Source of the DNA: Caulobacter sp.
Lineage (GTDB): Bacteria; Pseudomonadota; Alphaproteobacteria; Caulobacterales; Caulobacteraceae
Direction of reading: 5' to 3'
Assembly: GCA_030678995.1 (NCBI GenBank)
Contig: JAUXTQ010000002.1
Coordinates: 22,819 to 86,818, forward strand
Length of the DNA stretch: 64,000 nucleotides
The notes under the pieces were generated by a model. The model saw only the letters and a program-made list of their open reading frames with translations. It had not been told where the DNA came from and did no database searches. Made by a program: the position numbers and the translations under genes. Below are positions 18,286-26,904 of the stretch, piece after piece. Position 1 is the first letter of the stretch; every line of letters begins with the position of its first letter.

Positions 18286-19413
18286 ATGAGCGACAAGAAC
18301 ATCACCAAGGACGCCATGTACGACGCGGTTGCGCCGGACGACTTCGAGTCGATGCTCGAACTCGACCGCTACAACAACCGCTCCACGGCCTTCGACAAGA
18401 TCATCTCCGCGACCCACGACCACTTCTGGGATCCGCTGGACAAGGACTACATCGACTTCGACGAACCCTTCGACATGATCAACCAGCCGCTGGTGCCGGA
18501 GGACATGGTCGTGTCGCTGTCGACCGACTACGTCTCCAACCACCTGTCGGACCCGCTGGAGCGCATCCGCTTCATCAACGAGTCGACCCTGCGCAGCTTC
18601 TCCTCGATCCTGCACGGCGAGCAGGGCGCCCTGAACCTGTCGGCCAGCCTCTGCCACGTGCTCAAGGACCAGGGCGCGCAGGAGTACGCCGCCAACCAGA
18701 CCCGCGAGGAAGCCCGCCACGTCACGGCCTTCGCCAAATACGTCAAGGCCCGCTGGGGCCGCCCGGTGGAATGCGGCCCGACCCTTAAGGCCCTGCTGGT
18801 GGAAATCATCGGCGCGCCGGAGGTCTACAAGAAGATCATCGGCATGCAGATGCTGGTCGAGGGCCTGGCCATGGGCGCCTTCGCCACCTTCTACAACAAG
18901 CTCAACGACCCGGTCGGCAAGAAGCTGATGCAGCTGGTCATGACCGACGAGGCCTTCCACCACAAGTTCGGCAAGATCTGGGCCGATCGCACGATCCCCA
19001 AGCTCGACCCCGCCGAGCACGCGGTGATCGAGGACTGGGCGGCGCACTGCTTCCAGGCGGTGCTGTTCAACCTGGTCGGCCCCAACCAGCAGCGCGATCT
19101 GTACGAGAGCTTCGGCCTCGACCCCGACAAGGTGGTCGCCGAGTTCGCCCTGATCATGACCGACGAAGCCCGTCGCGAGAACATGAAGGAGCAGACCAAC
19201 ATCTTCCGCGTGCTGGTCAAGACGCTGCTCAACGCCGGCATCATCACCGACCGCACCCGCGCCTTCTACGGCATGTATGTGGACCTGGACGAGCTGAAGT
19301 CCGAGGGCGACCGCATGGTCGGCGACGACATCGCCGAGGACGGAATCCGTTATCTGCAGGCGATCAACTTCAAGGACCGCGAGCACAAGCCGGTCAGCAT
19401 CGCCGCCGAATAG
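18286..19413 (+). CDS. Ferritin-like diiron-carboxylate protein
   Basis: 375 residues, no signal peptide. Four helices carry a full set of carboxylate and histidine ligands: HGEQGALN (Glu), REEARHVTAF (Glu-x2-His), MLVEGLAM (Glu) and MTDEAFHHKFGK (Glu-x2-His). This is the R2/AurF/desaturase type of diiron site that activates oxygen. The N-terminal third, with DRYNNRSTAFDKIISATHDHFWDPL, resembles uncharacterised alphaproteobacterial ferritin-like proteins. Substrate unknown; a ribonucleotide reductase role is unlikely because no nrdA is near and the sequence is not R2. GGAGGA at 18272-18277 fixes the start; a terminator follows. Confidence 0.75.
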   Translation: MSDKNITKDAMYDAVAPDDFESMLELDRYNNRSTAFDKIISATHDHFWDPLDKDYIDFDEPFDMINQPLVPEDMVVSLSTDYVSNHLSDPLERIRFINESTLRSFSSILHGEQGALNLSASLCHVLKDQGAQEYAANQTREEARHVTAFAKYVKARWGRPVECGPTLKALLVEIIGAPEVYKKIIGMQMLVEGLAMGAFATFYNKLNDPVGKKLMQLVMTDEAFHHKFGKIWADRTIPKLDPAEHAVIEDWAAHCFQAVLFNLVGPNQQRDLYESFGLDPDKVVAEFALIMTDEARRENMKEQTNIFRVLVKTLLNAGIITDRTRAFYGMYVDLDELKSEGDRMVGDDIAEDGIRYLQAINFKDREHKPVSIAAE

Positions 19414-19438
19414 GCCCTTCCGTTTCGACAGACCTTAA

Positions 19439-19466
19439 CGCCCCGCCGCAACCCGGCGGGGCGTTT
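19439..19466 (+). terminator. Intrinsic terminator of ferritin-like gene
   Basis: Ten-base GC stem (19439-19448 with 19454-19463), five-base loop, then TTT, 26 bases after the stop codon. Confidence 0.75.
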
Positions 19467-19537
19467 CGCGTTTCAAACGTCCATCGACCGTCGCCGGGGA
19501 GTCCACTTTTTCGCCCTGTGCGCTAGATTGAGGTCCC

Positions 19538-20074
19538 ATGACACGCTCGCCCTTTCTGGCCCTCGCCGCGGGCCTGACCATCGCCGGCGCCGGCATCATT
19601 GCCTCAGCCTGGGCCGCCGCCCCGCAACCGACCCGCCCGGTCGCTCCCAGCTTCTATTCCGGACGCTGGTACGAGATCGCGCGCATCCCCAACGCCGGCC
19701 AGCGCGACTGCCAGGCGGCCTACAGCCAGTTCACCGCCACCGCGGCGAGGGCCTTCAAGGTCAGCCAGGTGTGCCGCAAGGGCTCCGCCAGCGGACCGGC
19801 GAAGACCTTCAACACCACCGGCAAAATTCTGCCCGGCAGCGGCAACGCCAAGTTCGAGATGAGCTTCTTCGGCGGCGTGCGGAAGCAGGAATACTGGGTG
19901 CTCGACCGTTCCGCCGACGGCGCCTGGGCGCTGATGGCCACGCCCGGCGGCAACTACATCTGGCTGATGTCGCGCAAGGCGGTCATGGACCCGGCCGCGA
20001 AGGCCGGGGCGGTCGCCCGCATCCGGGCCCTGGGCTATGCCCAGAAACTGGAGTACCCGGCGCAGGCGACCTGA
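19538..20074 (+). CDS. Exported lipocalin family protein (Blc-like)
   Basis: 178 residues. A signal peptide (about 1-27) is followed by FYSGRWYEIARIPN (39-52), the lipocalin GxW motif, and by NAKFEMSFFGG, EYWVLDRSADGAWALMATPGG and YIWLMSRK, which match the strand pattern of bacterial Blc lipocalins. No lipobox cysteine, so it is likely soluble in the periplasm rather than lipidated. Blc-type proteins bind lysophospholipids or fatty acids; ligand here is inferred. Confidence 0.88.
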   Translation: MTRSPFLALAAGLTIAGAGIIASAWAAAPQPTRPVAPSFYSGRWYEIARIPNAGQRDCQAAYSQFTATAARAFKVSQVCRKGSASGPAKTFNTTGKILPGSGNAKFEMSFFGGVRKQEYWVLDRSADGAWALMATPGGNYIWLMSRKAVMDPAAKAGAVARIRALGYAQKLEYPAQAT

Positions 20075-20085
20075 AGCCTGACGGC

Positions 20086-20487
20086 CTATTCCGGTTCGAG
20101 GATCACGGTCACCGGGTTGGGCACCAGGTCCTGGGACGCGCCGGTGTACATGTCGACGCCGATGCCGATGATCCCGCCGACCAGCACGTTGCCGGCCACG
20201 CCCGCCGCGCCGGCGCCGCCGGTCTTGTGGGTCACGGTCACGGTCGCGGGCTTGTAGCCGGGCTTGGTGATGGTGGCGACGAACTCCGACTTTCGGCTCA
20301 TCTTGATGGCGCAGGGCGTGGCCTCGCAGAAGTGACCATTGCTGGTTTCGACCTTGGCGCCCGCAGGCTCGCTGGTGACGACCCAGGCGTCATTGCCGCC
20401 GCGGGTTACGGTGGCGCAGGCGCCCAGCGACAAGGCAGCGCCGGAAATGACAGCGAGGCGAACCGCGCCGGTGATGGAAATAGACAA
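20086..20487 (-). CDS. Small lipoprotein with PEGA-like domain
   Basis: 133 residues from the TTG at 20487, preceded by GGGGG eight bases upstream. A hydrophobic N-terminus ends in LSLGAC, a lipobox, so it should be lipidated. The segment WVVTSEPAGAKVETSNGHFCEATPCAIKMSRKSEFVATITKPGYKPATVTV resembles a PEGA-type surface-layer repeat, split here over the two cysteines that may form a disulfide. The following glycine-rich hydrophobic stretch GVAGNVLVGGIIGIGVDMYTG is typical of this family. Function unknown. The open frame extends upstream to 20526 without a good start. Confidence 0.65.
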   Translation of the reverse strand: MSISITGAVRLAVISGAALSLGACATVTRGGNDAWVVTSEPAGAKVETSNGHFCEATPCAIKMSRKSEFVATITKPGYKPATVTVTHKTGGAGAAGVAGNVLVGGIIGIGVDMYTGASQDLVPNPVTVILEPE

Positions 20488-20593
20488 TTGAAGTCCCCCG
20501 ATTAGTTGAGTCCTCACCAACCACACCGGGCGGAACTTGGCGAGCCCGATCCCGCTGCGGCCCCCGAAATGAGCCGGGCCCGGCGCGGCTGTC

Positions 20594-20622
20594 TTGACAA
20601 CGAACGAAACCGGAACACCATA
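20594..20622 (+). promoter_or_regulatory. Promoter of mmcB with embedded LexA box
   Basis: TTGACA at 20594-20599 and, 17 bases on, a weak -10-like ACCATA at 20617-20622. The start codon is at 20628, so the transcript would have a very short or no leader. Confidence 0.5.
20602..20616. promoter_or_regulatory. LexA (SOS) box GAAC-N7-GAAC
   Basis: GAAC at 20602-20605 and at 20613-20616 with exactly seven bases between, the alphaproteobacterial SOS box (GTTC-N7-GTTC on the other strand). It sits between the -35 and -10 of the mmcB promoter, where bound LexA would block polymerase. Confidence 0.8.
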
Positions 20623-20627
20623 CCGCC

Positions 20628-21062
20628 GTGGAAGCTGTCGCCCTTACCCTGATCACGGTCACCCGGCCGGAAACCACCCTCGCCGTCACCCGCGGCGCGG
20701 CGCGGTTGCTGCTTGAGATGGCCTTTGCGCCGCTGGCCGAGGTGGGGCTTCCCAACGGCCGGCGGGCGGACCTGATGGCGTTGGGGCCGAAGGGCGAGAT
20801 CGTCATCGTCGAGGTCAAGTCCAGCCCCGAGGACTATCTGACCGACCGCAAGTGGAGCGAGTACGCGCCCTACTGCGACGCCTTCTTCTTCGCCGTGTCG
20901 CCCGAGTTTCCCGTGGGCCTGATCCCACCGGAGCCCGGCCTGATCGTCGCCGACGGCTTCGGCGGGGCGGTGGTCCGCGAGCCGGGCTGGACCCCGCTGG
21001 TCGCGGCCCGGCGCAAGGCCCTGACCCTGGCGTTTGCCAGGCTGGCGGCATTCAGGGGGTAG
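20628..21062 (+). CDS. mmcB: MmcB family DNA repair protein
   Basis: 144 residues from GTG. The core reads RGAARLLLEMAFAPLAEVGLPNGRRADLMALGPKGEIVIVEVKSSPEDYLTDRKWSEYAPYCDAFFFAV, a PD-(D/E)xK nuclease-like layout with D in RRADLMAL and EVKSS, split across several strands. MmcB of Caulobacter is SOS-induced and contributes to mitomycin C resistance. The LexA box 12 bases upstream agrees with that. Divergent from the small lipoprotein gene. Confidence 0.9.
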   Translation: MEAVALTLITVTRPETTLAVTRGAARLLLEMAFAPLAEVGLPNGRRADLMALGPKGEIVIVEVKSSPEDYLTDRKWSEYAPYCDAFFFAVSPEFPVGLIPPEPGLIVADGFGGAVVREPGWTPLVAARRKALTLAFARLAAFRG

Positions 21063-21112
21063 CCCCAAATCTGCTCATCCAGGCGGATCCGCGGGAATGA
21101 GCGAAGGTCCGG

Positions 21113-22819
21113 CTAGAACCCCCGCGCCACGCCCTCGCGGCGGCTGTCCGCGGCCCCGACGAGGCCGTTGGGCGTCACCGCCACCCCGTGCAGGCCCGAG
21201 TTCTCGCCGCCGGTGTTGTTGAACACGATGCCCCGCGCCTTGAGCCCCTCGACGACGCCCGGCGCATAGCGGTCAGGTTCGCTGGAGAACCGTTCGCCCC
21301 GGGCGACCAGGTTGGGCAGGTCGAAGGCCGCCTGCAGGTCCATCTTCCAGTCCAGCAGTCCGACCAGGGCTTTCAGATTGTACGACAGGATCGAATTGCC
21401 GCCAGGCGAGCCCAGGGCGGCCACCAGGCGGCCGTCCTGGTCCAGCACGATGATCGGCGACATCGACGAGCGCGGCCGCTTGCCGCCGGCCACGGCGTTG
21501 GCCATCGGCGCCCCGTCGGTGTCGGTCGGCGAGAAACTGAAGTCGGTCAGCTGGTTGTTCAGGAAGAAGCCGCCGACCATGCGGCCCGAGCCGAAGATGC
21601 TTTCGACCGTGGTCGTCATCGACACCACGTTGCCCCTGGCGTCGACGATGACGAAGTGGGAGGTGCCGGCCGGCTCCTGCGTCCAGTCCCGCCCGCGGGC
21701 GCCCGCGCCGTCAGGGTTGCCGTGGCGGGGCGGCGGCCCGGCCCGGTCGCCGATCAGACGGGCGCGCTGGTCGACATAGTCCGGCTTCAGCATGCCCTTG
21801 ACCGGAACGGCTCCGAACGCGGCGTCGCCCACGAAGCGGTCGCGGTCGGCGTACATCACGCGCTCGGCCTCGGCCAGGCGCACCCAGGCCAGGGGATCGG
21901 CCGGTCCGCGCTCGGCGATGTCCGTCCGCTCCAGCAGCATCAGCCCCTGCAGGATCGCCACGCCGCTCGAGGCCGGCCAGGTCGTGCAGACCACATAGAT
22001 GCGATAGGGCCGGCAGAGGGCGTCGCGACTGGTCGCGCGATAGGCGCGGATGTCGGCCAGGGTCATGGCCCCGGGCATCTCGCCCTCGCGCACCCTGGCG
22101 ACGATGGCCTCGGCCAGCGAGCCTTCATAGAGGACGTCCGGGCCGAGGAAGGCCAGCCGGTGCAGGGTGGCGGCGTAGTCGGGGTTTTTCAACAGGTCGC
22201 CGGCCTTCAACCGGCTGCCGTCGGGCCGCGCGAAGTAGCGTTTCGCATCCGGCGTCGCGGCCTGCGGAAAGGGACCGGCGATCATCCCGGCCAGCCGCGG
22301 GCTGACGGTGAAGCCATCGGTTGCTAGGCGCTCGGCGTCGGCGAACAGGCTCGACCAGGGGCGCGCGCCGTGCCGGCCATGGGCCAGGGCGAGCATCGCG
22401 ACCACGCCCGGGACTCCGGTCGCCCGGCCGCTGACCACCGCCGCGCGGAAACTGACCGGCTTGCCGTCCGGTCCGATGAACATGTCCGCCGTGGCGCCCG
22501 CCGGAGCCGCCTCGCGGCCGTCATAGGCCGTCACCTTCCGGGCGCGGGCGTCGTAGTAGACCATGAAGGCCCCGCCCCCGAGGCCCGAACTCTGCGGCTC
22601 CACCAGGCCCAGGACCGCCTGCACGGCCACCGCCGCGTCGATGGCCGACCCGCCCTCGCGCAGCACCTTCAGCCCCGCCTCGGTCGCCAGGGGGTTGGCC
22701 GTGGCCACCATGACGGTCGGCCCCGTGCGGACGACGGCCGCGGTCGGGGCGGCGCCCCCCTGCGGCAGCAGCGAACAGCCGGCGAGCAGCAGGGCGGCGA
22801 GAAAGCCGATGAGGCGCAT
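21113..22819 (-). CDS. ggt: Gamma-glutamyltransferase, lipoprotein form
   Basis: 568 residues. The signal MRLIGFLAALLLAGC has a lipobox, so the enzyme is probably membrane-attached and periplasmic. GGT motifs: GGSAIDAAVAVQAVLGLVEPQSSGLGGGAFMVYYD (56-90), DGREAAP, and the autocleavage/nucleophile threonine Thr386 in GTSHFVIVDARGNVVSMTTTVES, followed by RPRSSMSP and LGSPGG (oxyanion). It cleaves glutathione and gamma-glutamyl peptides. The start at 22819 is chosen; a longer frame to 23752 lies over the P1 peptidase gene and is a shadow. Confidence 0.92.
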   Translation of the reverse strand: MRLIGFLAALLLAGCSLLPQGGAAPTAAVVRTGPTVMVATANPLATEAGLKVLREGGSAIDAAVAVQAVLGLVEPQSSGLGGGAFMVYYDARARKVTAYDGREAAPAGATADMFIGPDGKPVSFRAAVVSGRATGVPGVVAMLALAHGRHGARPWSSLFADAERLATDGFTVSPRLAGMIAGPFPQAATPDAKRYFARPDGSRLKAGDLLKNPDYAATLHRLAFLGPDVLYEGSLAEAIVARVREGEMPGAMTLADIRAYRATSRDALCRPYRIYVVCTTWPASSGVAILQGLMLLERTDIAERGPADPLAWVRLAEAERVMYADRDRFVGDAAFGAVPVKGMLKPDYVDQRARLIGDRAGPPPRHGNPDGAGARGRDWTQEPAGTSHFVIVDARGNVVSMTTTVESIFGSGRMVGGFFLNNQLTDFSFSPTDTDGAPMANAVAGGKRPRSSMSPIIVLDQDGRLVAALGSPGGNSILSYNLKALVGLLDWKMDLQAAFDLPNLVARGERFSSEPDRYAPGVVEGLKARGIVFNNTGGENSGLHGVAVTPNGLVGAADSRREGVARGF

Positions 22820-22918
22820 GCGAACTCCACTCAGGTCGGGCCGCACCATAGGCGCCGGGCCGCCCCGGGCAAAGCCCCGCCGATGGACAAGTTCCAGGCG
22901 CCGTGCGACTCGAACGGC

Positions 22919-23950
22919 ATGAGCAAGGCCCGCCCCGGTCCCCGCAACCTGATCACCGACGTCGCCGGCCTCACGGTCGGACAGGCGCAGGACGAGACCG
23001 TCCGCACCGGCGTCACGGTCATCCTGCCCGACGAGCGGGCGGTCTGCGCCGTCGATGTGCGCGGCGGCGGGCCTGGCACCCGCGAGACTGACGCCCTGGA
23101 CCCGGAAAACCTGGTGGGCGGCAGGGTCGATGCCGTGGTGCTGTCCGGCGGCTCGATGTACGGCCTGGGCGCCGGCGACGGCGTGGCCGCCTGGCTTGGC
23201 GCCCAAGGTCGGGGCTATCCCGTATCCTCGCGGCCCGGCGTGCCGGTCGCGCCGATCGTGCCGGCGGCCATCCTGTTCGACATGGCCAACGGCGGCGACA
23301 AGGCCTGGGGGTTGGAGCCGCCCTATCGGCGGTTGGGCATCGAGGCCGCGCAGGCCGCCGGCCCGGACTTCGCCCTGGGCGTGGCGGGCGCCGGCTACGG
23401 CGCCAACGCCGGCAAGTTGAAGGGCGGCACGGGCTCGGCCTCGATCGTCACCCATGACGGCTACACCGTCGGCGCCATCGCCGGGGTCAACAGTTTCGGC
23501 TCGGTGGTCGGCGGCGACGGCCTGACCTTCTGGGCCTGCCTGTTCGAGATCGACGGCGAGTTCGGCGGGCGCTCGCCGGCGGGTCTGGCCATCGGGCCCG
23601 ACGACTGGGGCCTGGCCAAGATGAACCCGGGGGTGCGCGAAAACACCACCATCGCCTGCGTGGCCACCGACGCGATCCTGACCCCGGTTCAGGCAAAACG
23701 GGTGGCGATCATGGCCCAGGCGGGCCTCGCCCAGGCGATCCGGCCGGTCCACACGCCCTTCGACGGCGACGTGGTCTTCGCCCTGTCCACCGGCCGCCGG
23801 CCGCTGGGCGACGCGCCCGACCGCATGGTCGCCCGGATCGGCGCCCTCGCCGCCGACTGCCTGGCCCGGGCGGTGGCGCGCGGGGTCTACGAGGCCGTCG
23901 GCTGGCCCGGCTGTGAAACGCCCGATTGGCGGAGTCTGGCCAAGCCTTAA
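22919..23950 (+). CDS. P1 family peptidase (DmpA/BapA-like aminopeptidase)
   Basis: 343 residues from ATG 22919 (ATG at 22883 is an in-frame alternative). Ntn-hydrolase of the DmpA superfamily: ITDVAGLTVGQAQDE at the N-terminus, GTRETDALDP, VVLSGGSMYGLGAGDGVAAWL, GAGYGANAGKLKGGTGSAS, and the self-cleavage region NTTIACVATDAILTPVQAKRVA, where a Thr after Asn would be the new N-terminal nucleophile. No signal peptide, so cytoplasmic. Divergent from ggt; both act on peptides or amino-acid amides, but a joint role is only suggestive. Confidence 0.88.
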   Translation: MSKARPGPRNLITDVAGLTVGQAQDETVRTGVTVILPDERAVCAVDVRGGGPGTRETDALDPENLVGGRVDAVVLSGGSMYGLGAGDGVAAWLGAQGRGYPVSSRPGVPVAPIVPAAILFDMANGGDKAWGLEPPYRRLGIEAAQAAGPDFALGVAGAGYGANAGKLKGGTGSASIVTHDGYTVGAIAGVNSFGSVVGGDGLTFWACLFEIDGEFGGRSPAGLAIGPDDWGLAKMNPGVRENTTIACVATDAILTPVQAKRVAIMAQAGLAQAIRPVHTPFDGDVVFALSTGRRPLGDAPDRMVARIGALAADCLARAVARGVYEAVGWPGCETPDWRSLAKP

Positions 23951-24011
23951 CGACCGCCGATATCTGCTGCATGGTAGGGCGACGCCCCAACAGGTTCAGG
24001 AGAATGGGTCC

Positions 24012-25277
24012 ATGAAGGGTTCGGTGAAGGTTTCCGGTCGCGTGCTGCTGGCCGGCGTCGCCATCGTCGGCGCCGGGGCCGCGGCGCCGCCCGCGGTCAA
24101 ACAGGTGGTGACCGGCCCGGTGGCTGCCTACTGGGTCAGCGCCCAGACCACCAGCGGCATGGTCATGGGCGGCGGCGGCGCGCCCTCGGCCGCCTCGATG
24201 ATGGCCGGCATGCGCGGCGGCAACGTCTCCAAGACCCTTCTCCTGCAGCTCGGCTCAAGCCTGAAGCCCACCGGCGCGCCGACCGCCGAGCACCGGCCGC
24301 CGGAGATGCTCGGCGCCGGCGAGAGCCTGCCCCTGCTCACCCCCCGCCAGGTCACCGCGCCGGCCGTGCGCGAGGAGCCCGGCCTGCCGCAGTCCTACGA
24401 AAAGCCGCGCGGCAGGATGCTGATCTACTGGGGCTGCGGCGACCGCGCCCGTCCCGGCCAGCCGATCGTCTTCGACTTCGCCAAGATGGCCGAGGGCCAG
24501 GTTCCGCCGGAATTCACCCGGATGATGCAGGGCCTGCAGATCAGCCCGATGCAGCCGCCCTCGCCGGCCCGCAGCACGACCTACGGCGAATGGCCCAACG
24601 AGCAGACCCGCACCACCGTGCCGGCCGACGGCTCGCTGATCGGCGACCACGTCATCCGCGGGACCTACAGCCCACAGATACAGTTCGCCCTGACGCCCGA
24701 GCAGGATTTCCTGCCGCCAGTGCATATGACCACCAACACCCAGAACCCGACCGGCTCGTTCCAGCTCGGCTGGCAGCCGGTGAGCGGGGCCACAGGCTAC
24801 ATCGCCTCGACCATGGGCGGCGACGGCGAGACCATTGTGCTGTGGAGCTCCAGCGAGGTCTCCAGCCTGCTGTTCGCCCTGCCCGATTACCTCAAGCCCG
24901 CCGATGTGACGCGGCTGCTGGCCAACAAGGCGCTGATGGCCCCGACCCAGACCAGCTGCACGGTGCCCAAGGAGGTCGGCGAGGCCGCGCCGCAGTCGAT
25001 GTACCAGTTCACGGCCTATGGCGGCGAAGCCAACTTCAGCTATCCGCCGCGCCCGGCTGACCCGAAGATCGCCTGGAACATCGCCTGGACGGTGAAGGTC
25101 CGCTACCGCTCGGCGACCGGCGGAATCCTCGGCATGAGCATGCCCGGCTACGGCGACGACGAGGAGGCCGAAACGCCCTCCGGACGGCCCGGAAAGCCCA
25201 GGCCCGGCAAGCCGGCCAAGCCGCGGGGGAGCGATATCCTGCGCGGCCTGGGCGTGCCGATCCCCGGAGGACTCTGA
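24012..25277 (+). CDS. Exported protein of unknown function
   Basis: 421 residues. A signal-like segment (7-25) is followed by Gly/Met-rich QTTSGMVMGGGGAPSAASMMAGMRGG, then RMLIYWGCGDRARPGQP with a WGCG motif, a domain with SFQLGWQPVSGATGYIASTMGG (fibronectin-like loop) and a proline/lysine-rich C-terminal tail GRPGKPRPGKPAKPRG. I recognise no catalytic motif; the same type of secreted protein occurs in other Caulobacterales as far as I remember. Start ATG 24012 is 60 bases after the P1 peptidase stop. Confidence 0.7.
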   Translation: MKGSVKVSGRVLLAGVAIVGAGAAAPPAVKQVVTGPVAAYWVSAQTTSGMVMGGGGAPSAASMMAGMRGGNVSKTLLLQLGSSLKPTGAPTAEHRPPEMLGAGESLPLLTPRQVTAPAVREEPGLPQSYEKPRGRMLIYWGCGDRARPGQPIVFDFAKMAEGQVPPEFTRMMQGLQISPMQPPSPARSTTYGEWPNEQTRTTVPADGSLIGDHVIRGTYSPQIQFALTPEQDFLPPVHMTTNTQNPTGSFQLGWQPVSGATGYIASTMGGDGETIVLWSSSEVSSLLFALPDYLKPADVTRLLANKALMAPTQTSCTVPKEVGEAAPQSMYQFTAYGGEANFSYPPRPADPKIAWNIAWTVKVRYRSATGGILGMSMPGYGDDEEAETPSGRPGKPRPGKPAKPRGSDILRGLGVPIPGGL

Positions 25278-25377
25278 CGTCGCAGAAAAAGCCTGGTCGG
25301 GCGGGTTGCCTTTCGCCCGGAGCCCGACTAGGTTCCGCGCCCTCGCCGGGGGTCTGGAAACAGCCCCGACGCGGTGC

Positions 25378-25454
25378 GCGCCCGTAGCTCAGCTGGATAG
25401 AGCATCAGACTACGAATCTGAGGGTCGGACGTTCGAATCGTTCCGGGCGCGCCA
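25378..25454 (+). tRNA. tRNA-Arg (anticodon ACG)
   Basis: A 77-base cloverleaf. The acceptor stem GCGCCCG (25378-25384) pairs with CGGGCGC (25444-25450), discriminator G, and CCA is encoded (25452-25454). Anticodon stem TCAGA/TCTGA closes the loop CTACGAA with anticodon ACG, and the T-loop reads GTTCGAATC. Decodes CGU/C/A after A34 deamination. Confidence 0.96.
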
Positions 25455-26133
25455 TCTTTTGCCGGTCTCGCGAACCGCCTTTAGATCCAGATCCCCGTTC
25501 GATGCCGCGAGGATTTCGCGAAATCGGCGCCCGCGCTCATCGTGACCACCGAGGCCGGGAAGGACCTGAAGTGGGCGGCCGCCTGCTGGCGCCGTGGCGC
25601 CTGGGCAACAGAGATTGCGCCATTGCGTAGGCCAGTAGCCGCGCCTCCGTCACGGGTGACCACCCGCAGGGGCTCGCGCGGACCGTCGATCGCGCCAAAA
25701 TGCCCCGGAATCGCACCCAACCGCGCCTTTTCAGAGCCTTCCGGCGCCCCGACGCCATTTCATCGGCCCCGAAACAGCGATGCCGTCAGGGAAGCCACCC
25801 CCATTCAATGCCGAAGGCGCGTTGACCCGAGTTCGGGGCCCTGATAACACGCTCCGCGTTATTGACGCCTGAGTGGTAGTACTGGACAGACGCTAGCTCA
25901 AATTGAGGAACCGGCGTTCTCATTGGCGGCGTTTGCATATCAGAACTTCAACCATTGAGGGAAATCTGTGTTGGCCCGGGGGGGGCTTGATGCTAGTGCC
26001 ACACTCCACCTGTATGGGCCTTATGCAGGATGCGCACATCGTAAGGCGTGACCACCAAATAGCCAAATTTGTTCAAGAAGTATGTGAACATGACCTTAGC
26101 GTGCGATTCTCAGTATAGTATAGTCCATAGAAT
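25455..26133. other. Gene-free stretch with falling GC before the glycan cluster
   Basis: About 680 bases with no supportable gene. GC falls from the genome level to about 40% in the last 100-250 bases. No copy of the tRNA 3' end or integrase-like sequence is seen. A run of eight G occurs near 25978. The frames at 25542-25844 and 25903-26118 have no domain or ribosome site. Confidence 0.65.
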
Positions 26134-26904
26134 ATGACAAAGGCTGTAATACTTGCCGGTGGGCTTGGAACAAGGTTGGGCGAGGAAACCTCGTTCAGAC
26201 CAAAGCCCATGGTCGAGATTGGCGGAAAGCCAATTCTTTGGCACATAATGAAAATTTACTCGAGTCATGGAATCAACGACTTTATTGTATGCCTTGGATA
26301 CAAGGGGTATATGATCAAGGAGTATTTCGCCAACTACTTCCTCCACACCTCTGATGTTACGATTGATCTTGTTGAAAATCAGCTGAAGGTGAATCAGACT
26401 TGGGGTGAGCCGTGGCGAATTACCCTGGTTGATACCGGAGTCGACACCATGACCGGTGGTCGACTCAAGGCGATCCGTCCTTATCTGACCGAGGGCGAAC
26501 CCTTCTGCTTCACCTATGGCGACGGCGTCGCCGATGTGGACATCACCAAGTTGCTGGCCTTTCACAAGGCGCACGGACGCAGAGCGACCGTGACCGCGGT
26601 CGCCCCGCCGGGTCGCTTCGGCGCCCTGGAGTTCGATAGTGACTACGTGCGCAACTTCCGGGAGAAGCCGGCCGGCGACGGCGGCCTGATCAACGGGGGA
26701 TTCTTCGTGGCGCTTCCCTCGGTGCTCGACCTCGTGGATGGGCCGAACGTCGTCTGGGAGCAGGGACCGCTTGAAGCCCTGGCGCATTCGGGAGACCTCG
26801 TCGGGTTCCGCCACGACGGCTTCTGGCAACCCATGGACACCCTTCGCGACAAGCTCTACCTCGAAGAGCGCTGGCTTGCGGGGGCCCCTTGGAAAAGCTG
26901 GTGA
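26134..26904 (+). CDS. rfbF: Glucose-1-phosphate cytidylyltransferase
   Basis: 256 residues. Makes CDP-glucose from CTP and glucose-1-phosphate, the first step to CDP-6-deoxy and dideoxy sugars. Motifs: KAVILAGGLGTRLGEETSFRPKPMVEIGGKPILWHIMKIY (nucleotide binding and catalytic Arg/Lys), FCFTYGDGVADVDI, ATVTAVAPPGRFGALEF, and EQGPLEALA. The first 100 codons have about 40% GC and unusual codons, then GC climbs to about 70%, as if the gene were a recombinant. Its stop overlaps the GTG of rfbG (GTGA). Confidence 0.95.
   Translation: MTKAVILAGGLGTRLGEETSFRPKPMVEIGGKPILWHIMKIYSSHGINDFIVCLGYKGYMIKEYFANYFLHTSDVTIDLVENQLKVNQTWGEPWRITLVDTGVDTMTGGRLKAIRPYLTEGEPFCFTYGDGVADVDITKLLAFHKAHGRRATVTAVAPPGRFGALEFDSDYVRNFREKPAGDGGLINGGFFVALPSVLDLVDGPNVVWEQGPLEALAHSGDLVGFRHDGFWQPMDTLRDKLYLEERWLAGAPWKSW

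Noticed and set aside
25903..26118. Open frame just before rfbF
   Set aside because: 71 residues with no domain, odd composition and no ribosome site; it lies in the falling-GC non-coding part.
25378..26133. tRNA-Arg as an integration site for a glycan island
   Set aside because: No repeat of the tRNA 3' end appears downstream and no integrase is present; only the GC change supports it.
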